This document shows, in pieces, positions 31,278 through 34,929 of a stretch of 34,929 bases of DNA. The notes under the pieces were generated by a model. That model was not told the origin of the DNA. It saw nothing but the letters and a program-made list of their open reading frames with translations, and ran no database searches. Each line of letters opens with the position of its first letter. Positions within the stretch are counted from its first letter, which is position 1. Origin of the DNA: Lachnospiraceae bacterium (GTDB taxonomy: Bacteria > Bacillota > Clostridia > Lachnospirales > Lachnospiraceae); the NCBI GenBank assembly GCA_017436865.1, contig JAFSCH010000010.1:1-34929 (forward strand). The letters run 5' to 3'. A program made the position numbers and the translations under genes.

Positions 31278-32576
31278 ATGGAGACAAAATATTTACAAGT
31301 GTATGATTATTATAAAAAACTTATCTTATCGGGAAAGTTACCAGAAAACACCAAAATGCCTTCGATTCGTAAATGCGCCGAACAGCTTTCGCTTAGCCGC
31401 ACTACAATTGAAGCTGCCTATTTGTGTCTTGCTGCAGATGGCTATATTATCTCACGCCCTCAAAGTGGTTACTTTGTAACACCACGTCCTATAAAGAATT
31501 CCACAAAGAACTCTTCTGTTGCAAAAGATATCCACAATCAGAAAAAAGATATCCTCTATAACTTTACTTCAAACAATGTCGATGCTGACAGCTTTGATTT
31601 TAACTTATGGCGAAGATATATAAAAAGTGCTTTACGACAGGATAAACGACTATTAACCTACGGTGAATCTCAGGGCGAATATGAGCTTCGTGAAACGATT
31701 TGTAATTACGTTATAAATAAGCGTAATGCCGTGTGTCGTCCCGAAAACATTGTAATCGGTGCCGGTTCGCAGACTCTTCTCAATATCTTATGCCCGCTAT
31801 TAAAGGAAAGAAACAGTGTCTGCTTCCACGATACCAAATTTGCTCAAGGTATGGTTATCTTTGAAGATTATGACTTTGAAATTCTGCAAAATCCAAAAGA
31901 TGCAGATATATTATATATGACTCCCTCTCACATGACTTCTCTCGGTGACGTTATGTCCGTGGAAAGCAGACTTTCCCTTTTAAAAGAAGCTATTTCACAC
32001 AACAGAATGATTATTGAAGATGATTATAACAATGAATTTCGCTATTTCAGCAAACCTCGACCTTGCTTGCAAGGTCTTGCCGGTGGTGAACATGTCATAT
32101 ATTTAAGTACTTTTTCTAAGCTCCTGTTACCATCTATTCGACTTAGCTTTATGATTCTGCCAGACGAGCTTTTGCCTCTCTATGAAAAGAAAAAGGCTCT
32201 CTATAATCAGACTGCTTCTAAAGCGGAACAGCTTGCTTTATGCCAATTTCTTCGTGACGGACATCTTGACAGTCAGATACGAAAGTTAAAACGTCTCTAT
32301 GCTGGAAAAGCAAAAGTTCTTTGTAATGAACTGGAAATGGCCTTTGGAAGCCGTGCCAAAATATCTATGGGTGAATCCGTTTCTATGGTACATCTAAAGC
32401 TAAAAAGCAATATGTCAAATATCGAATTTCGTGACAAACTACAAAAAAAAGGCATCCTTGTCTTTGCCTCTCCAAAAGAAACAAAGGGGTACGCCCATAT
32501 TGCGCTTTCATGTTGCGAACTTCCTACAACGGATTTTTCTAAAGCAGTTTCCTTAATAAAAAGCGTTGCAGATTAA
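31278..32576 (+). CDS. MocR-type GntR/aminotransferase-like transcriptional regulator
   Basis: The product is 432 residues from the ATG at 31278, which has AAAGGGA upstream; an in-frame ATG at 31236 lacks a site. An N-terminal GntR winged helix (about 1-70, with KMPSIRKCAEQLSLSRTTIEAAY) precedes a fold-type I aminotransferase-like domain. PLP-binding landmarks are present: EDDYNNEFRY and the Schiff-base lysine, Lys281, in YLSTFSKLLLPSIRL. Such regulators sense PLP or amino-compounds and often control adjacent divergent genes, here the ABC exporter pair. Alternatively it may act elsewhere. It ends inside a 17-bp bidirectional terminator. Confidence 0.88.
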   Translation: METKYLQVYDYYKKLILSGKLPENTKMPSIRKCAEQLSLSRTTIEAAYLCLAADGYIISRPQSGYFVTPRPIKNSTKNSSVAKDIHNQKKDILYNFTSNNVDADSFDFNLWRRYIKSALRQDKRLLTYGESQGEYELRETICNYVINKRNAVCRPENIVIGAGSQTLLNILCPLLKERNSVCFHDTKFAQGMVIFEDYDFEILQNPKDADILYMTPSHMTSLGDVMSVESRLSLLKEAISHNRMIIEDDYNNEFRYFSKPRPCLQGLAGGEHVIYLSTFSKLLLPSIRLSFMILPDELLPLYEKKKALYNQTASKAEQLALCQFLRDGHLDSQIRKLKRLYAGKAKVLCNELEMAFGSRAKISMGESVSMVHLKLKSNMSNIEFRDKLQKKGILVFASPKETKGYAHIALSCCELPTTDFSKAVSLIKSVAD

Positions 32577-32597
32577 TTCCGCAACGCTTTTTATTAA
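32553..32597. terminator. Bidirectional terminator (17-bp stem)
   Basis: Perfect stem TTAATAAAAAGCGTTGC/GCAACGCTTTTTATTAA (32553-32569 with 32581-32597), loop of 11 bases. It has T-runs in both directions and serves the convergent MocR-type and antiporter genes, touching both stop codons. Confidence 0.9.
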
Positions 32598-33776
32598 CTA
32601 TACTTTTTCCGGTGCTTTTGTATACAAAAGCTTTAATAAAATAGGTACTGAAATAGAAGATATAATAATCAGTAAAATAACAGCCGTGAAGTATTCTGCA
32701 GACATTAAGCCAACAGAAAGTCCCTTCTGCGCCACAATTAACGCAACCTCACCTCTTGTCATCATACCTACACCGATTTTCAAGCAATCATATCCCTTAA
32801 AACCACATACTCTAGATACGAGACCGCACCCAATAATTTTAGAAATCAATGCTATAATAACAAAACCAATACAGAATAAAATAAGTGAAGAATCAATGTT
32901 ATTAATACTTGTCTTTAATCCAATACTAGCAAAAAATACTGGACCAAACAACATATAAGAATTAATATCAACCTTTTCTTCAATATAGTGGGAATCCTTA
33001 ATACTACAAAGAATAATACCCGCTACATAAGCACCTGTAATATCTGCAATCCCGAAAAATTCTTCCGCCACATACGCTAATACAAAACATAAGGCGAGTC
33101 CTGCAATTGGAATTCTTCTAGTATGCGGATATTTATTGTCGGCTTTTTTGAAGATAAAATATGCAATCACACCACCAATAATCGCTGCCACAAAGAATAG
33201 AACCGTATTCACAATAACCTTTATCGGATCAGAATCAGGATTCTTAAAGCCAATGACAAAGGTAAGCACAATAATACCAATAACATCATCAATAATAGCC
33301 GCACTCAGAATCGTTGTTCCGACACGTCCCTTTAAATATCCTAATTCTCGAAGAGACTGAACTGTAATACTTACGCTGGTTGCAGTCATAATGCAGCCTA
33401 TAAATGCAGCCTTCAAGAACTCCTCTGTTCCTGGTTGCGCCCATCCGTAGAACATCATATAAAGAATGGCACCCATTACAAGTGGTACTGCAACACCCGC
33501 ACAAGCAATCAAGGTTGCAATTGGACCTGTTTTTACAAGCTCTTTTAAATCTGTTTCCAATCCTGCTGAGAACATCAGCAAAATTACACCTATTTCTGCC
33601 ATCTGTGTCAGAAAATCAGTCTGTTCTACCAACCCCAGTACACTAGGTCCTATTAATAAACCTGCGACAATCATACCTACTACCTGAGGGGCTTTTAAGT
33701 GCCTTGCCAAAATACCACATGCCTTGGCTACTATAATAATGATCGCCAAATCTTTAAATATTGCATAAGCTTCCAT
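32598..33776 (-). CDS. CPA2-family cation/proton antiporter (Kef/NapA-like)
   Basis: This 392-residue protein has about 12-13 membrane helices and lacks the C-terminal TrkA-N/RCK domain of full-length Kef systems. The ion-binding pair Asp163-Asp164 (SAAIIDDVIG) and the unwound-helix motif TATSVS (131-136) are those of electrogenic CPA2 Na+/H+ antiporters such as NapA. FSAGLETDL near 69-77 is typical of the family. It would exchange sodium or potassium for protons for pH or salt balance. GGAGGA lies 7 bases before the ATG. It is a single gene with no visible regulator. Confidence 0.9.
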   Translation of the reverse strand: MEAYAIFKDLAIIIIVAKACGILARHLKAPQVVGMIVAGLLIGPSVLGLVEQTDFLTQMAEIGVILLMFSAGLETDLKELVKTGPIATLIACAGVAVPLVMGAILYMMFYGWAQPGTEEFLKAAFIGCIMTATSVSITVQSLRELGYLKGRVGTTILSAAIIDDVIGIIVLTFVIGFKNPDSDPIKVIVNTVLFFVAAIIGGVIAYFIFKKADNKYPHTRRIPIAGLALCFVLAYVAEEFFGIADITGAYVAGIILCSIKDSHYIEEKVDINSYMLFGPVFFASIGLKTSINNIDSSLILFCIGFVIIALISKIIGCGLVSRVCGFKGYDCLKIGVGMMTRGEVALIVAQKGLSVGLMSAEYFTAVILLIIISSISVPILLKLLYTKAPEKV

Positions 33777-33904
33777 GATAAATCCTCCATTAACTACTTA
33801 TCCTACTTAACATGAATTGTAAAAAAAATATAAATTTTTTCTTATCCTTCCATAAATATAGCACTTTAGATTTAGAATTCAAGAGTATTTATCACAAAAA
33901 TTTT

Positions 33905-34693
33905 TTACTTATTAATTGGTAACCATTGTAAAACCGTCTGAATCTTCTCGTCCCAATATTTCCACTGATGATCTCCTGATGACTCTTCATATACAAGATC
34001 GTATTCTAACTCATTTAATCTCTTATGGGCACTGACACTCAAATCATAAATAAAATCCTCTGTACCGCACCACATATACAATTTGGGTAATGGTTTTCCA
34101 CTTTTTTTCTTCTGCTCTGCCAAATATAAAACATCATTTTCAGAACCTCTTATCGCATTAAAATCTTCAAATATCGTCTTCCAAAGCTCACCATTTTCCT
34201 TTAGTCTATCCTCTCTTGCTAGCTCAATAGCCAAATCCACAGCACCAGAAAGAGATGCTGCTGCTGCAAAACGCTCTGTACCCAAGGCAAGCTTATACGC
34301 CCCATAACCTCCCATAGAAAGACCTGCTACAAAGGTATCTTCTCTTTTCTCGGAAATATTAGGAAAGAAATCATGTACAATTTCCGGAAGTTCTTCACTT
34401 AAGAAGGTCCAATATTTACGTCCATGCACCATATCTGAATAAAAAGAAGTATCTGCATCCGGCATCACCACAGCAATGCCCATGTCTGCTACATAACGCT
34501 CTATACTCGTCCTCCTCTGCCAGATTGTATAATCATCACTTAATCCATGCAGCAAATATAAAACAGGATATTTACCTTCTGGTCTTACTCCCTCCATACC
34601 AATCTGACACTTCGTTCTTTGTGGTAAAATCACATACATTGCTGTTGATTTACCTAATACATCGGAAAAAAAATTTACATGTAATAATGCCAT
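33905..34693 (-). CDS. Alpha/beta-hydrolase esterase (esterase D / tributyrin esterase family)
   Basis: The protein is 262 residues from the ATG at 34693, where AAGGA is properly spaced; the ATG three codons earlier directly abuts it. Oxyanion/core motif [10 protein letters not shown] and nucleophile elbow GLSMGG (Ser126) are followed by Asp213 (GTEDFIYD) and His242 (GDHQW), a complete catalytic triad. The family includes S-formylglutathione hydrolase-like and short-chain/feruloyl esterases; substrate not predictable. No signal peptide, so cytoplasmic. It stands alone. The region 34694-34896 shows no clear feature beyond AT-rich DNA. Confidence 0.88.
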   Translation of the reverse strand: MALLHVNFFSDVLGKSTAMYVILPQRTKCQIGMEGVRPEGKYPVLYLLHGLSDDYTIWQRRTSIERYVADMGIAVVMPDADTSFYSDMVHGRKYWTFLSEELPEIVHDFFPNISEKREDTFVAGLSMGGYGAYKLALGTERFAAAASLSGAVDLAIELAREDRLKENGELWKTIFEDFNAIRGSENDVLYLAEQKKKSGKPLPKLYMWCGTEDFIYDLSVSAHKRLNELEYDLVYEESSGDHQWKYWDEKIQTVLQWLPINK

Positions 34694-34896
34694 AATCAAC
34701 ATCCTTTCTATTCATATTTTAAGTTACTCGTACTTTAAGTATAATCGAGATAATTACTTATTTCTACCTATTAGATATTTCCAAAAAATATCCAGCTCTG
34801 ACAGGTAAAAATAATTCGCAATAAATGTGCTTAATTTTAGCCATTTTCATTGTGATAAGGTAAAATAAAAGAAAAACTTTATCGCAGAGGAAAAAA

Positions 34897-34929
34897 ATGA
34901 GCAGAGAACAAGACAGAATTAAAAAGAAA
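34897..34929 (+). CDS. Start of an unidentified gene, cut by the window end
   Basis: ATG at 34897 preceded by AGAGG (spacing about 7) opens a frame of 11 codons, MSREQDRIKKK, that continues past the edge. Too short to identify; the basic, charged start suggests a cytoplasmic N-terminus. Confidence 0.5.
   Translation, partial: MSREQDRIKKK

Overview
The window looks like the chromosome of a low-GC Clostridia, most likely a gut Lachnospiraceae. I infer this from the AT-rich intergenic DNA, Gram-positive ribosome-binding sites and the mix of gene families, not from any database match. Almost every gene lies on the minus strand.

Layout. 1-600: two tandem consensus-like promoters firing leftward off the window edge, probably those of an rRNA operon, and behind them tRNA-Ser(GCU) with its own promoter. 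636-3705: a minus operon of cell-wall amidase, YbaK-type deacylase and two-subunit Fe-S fumarate hydratase; a 135-bp palindromic repeat separates the two fumarase genes. 3739-4119: an array of three 64-66 bp structured repeats with variable hairpins. 4208-7026: a Nat-type ABC exporter whose permease is fused to a CPBP protease. 7280-9298: an unrecognised lipoprotein. 9345-19900: the notable region (below). 20022-26208: ABC-F protein, DUF234-type AAA ATPase, a decayed CPBP gene, TelA and XpaC-like proteins. 26438-27403: MraY-like transferase. 27572-32576: heterodimeric ABC exporter with a divergent MocR-type regulator. 32598-34693: CPA2 antiporter and an esterase. A gene start runs off the right edge.

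The notable region reads as a quorum-sensing-controlled radical-SAM RiPP locus. Two short precursor genes (18126-18290 and 18671-18826) share a near-identical double-glycine leader, and both cores start with Cys-Ser right after the Gly-Gly. Downstream of the first lie a CPBP membrane protease and a 609-residue radical SAM/SPASM protein. The C-terminal ~140 residues of that protein resemble by eye a C39 peptidase fold without its catalytic cysteine, which could be a leader-recognition module. A C39-containing ABC exporter and HlyD adaptor lie further on, preceded by a 44-residue double-glycine peptide that looks like the inducing pheromone. Beside it is an AgrC/HPK10-type kinase (+ strand), and a LytTR response regulator closes the locus.

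Three promoters in the locus (before the regulator, before precursor 1, before the pheromone/exporter operon) share one architecture: two AGCAC-type half-sites exactly 21 bp apart, 7 bp upstream of TTGTAA, then 17 bp to a TAA-rich -10. This fits a single LytTR regulon: pheromone exported and cleaved by the C39 transporter, sensed by the kinase, regulator phosphorylated, all three promoters activated. I did not recognise this precursor family as a characterised one.
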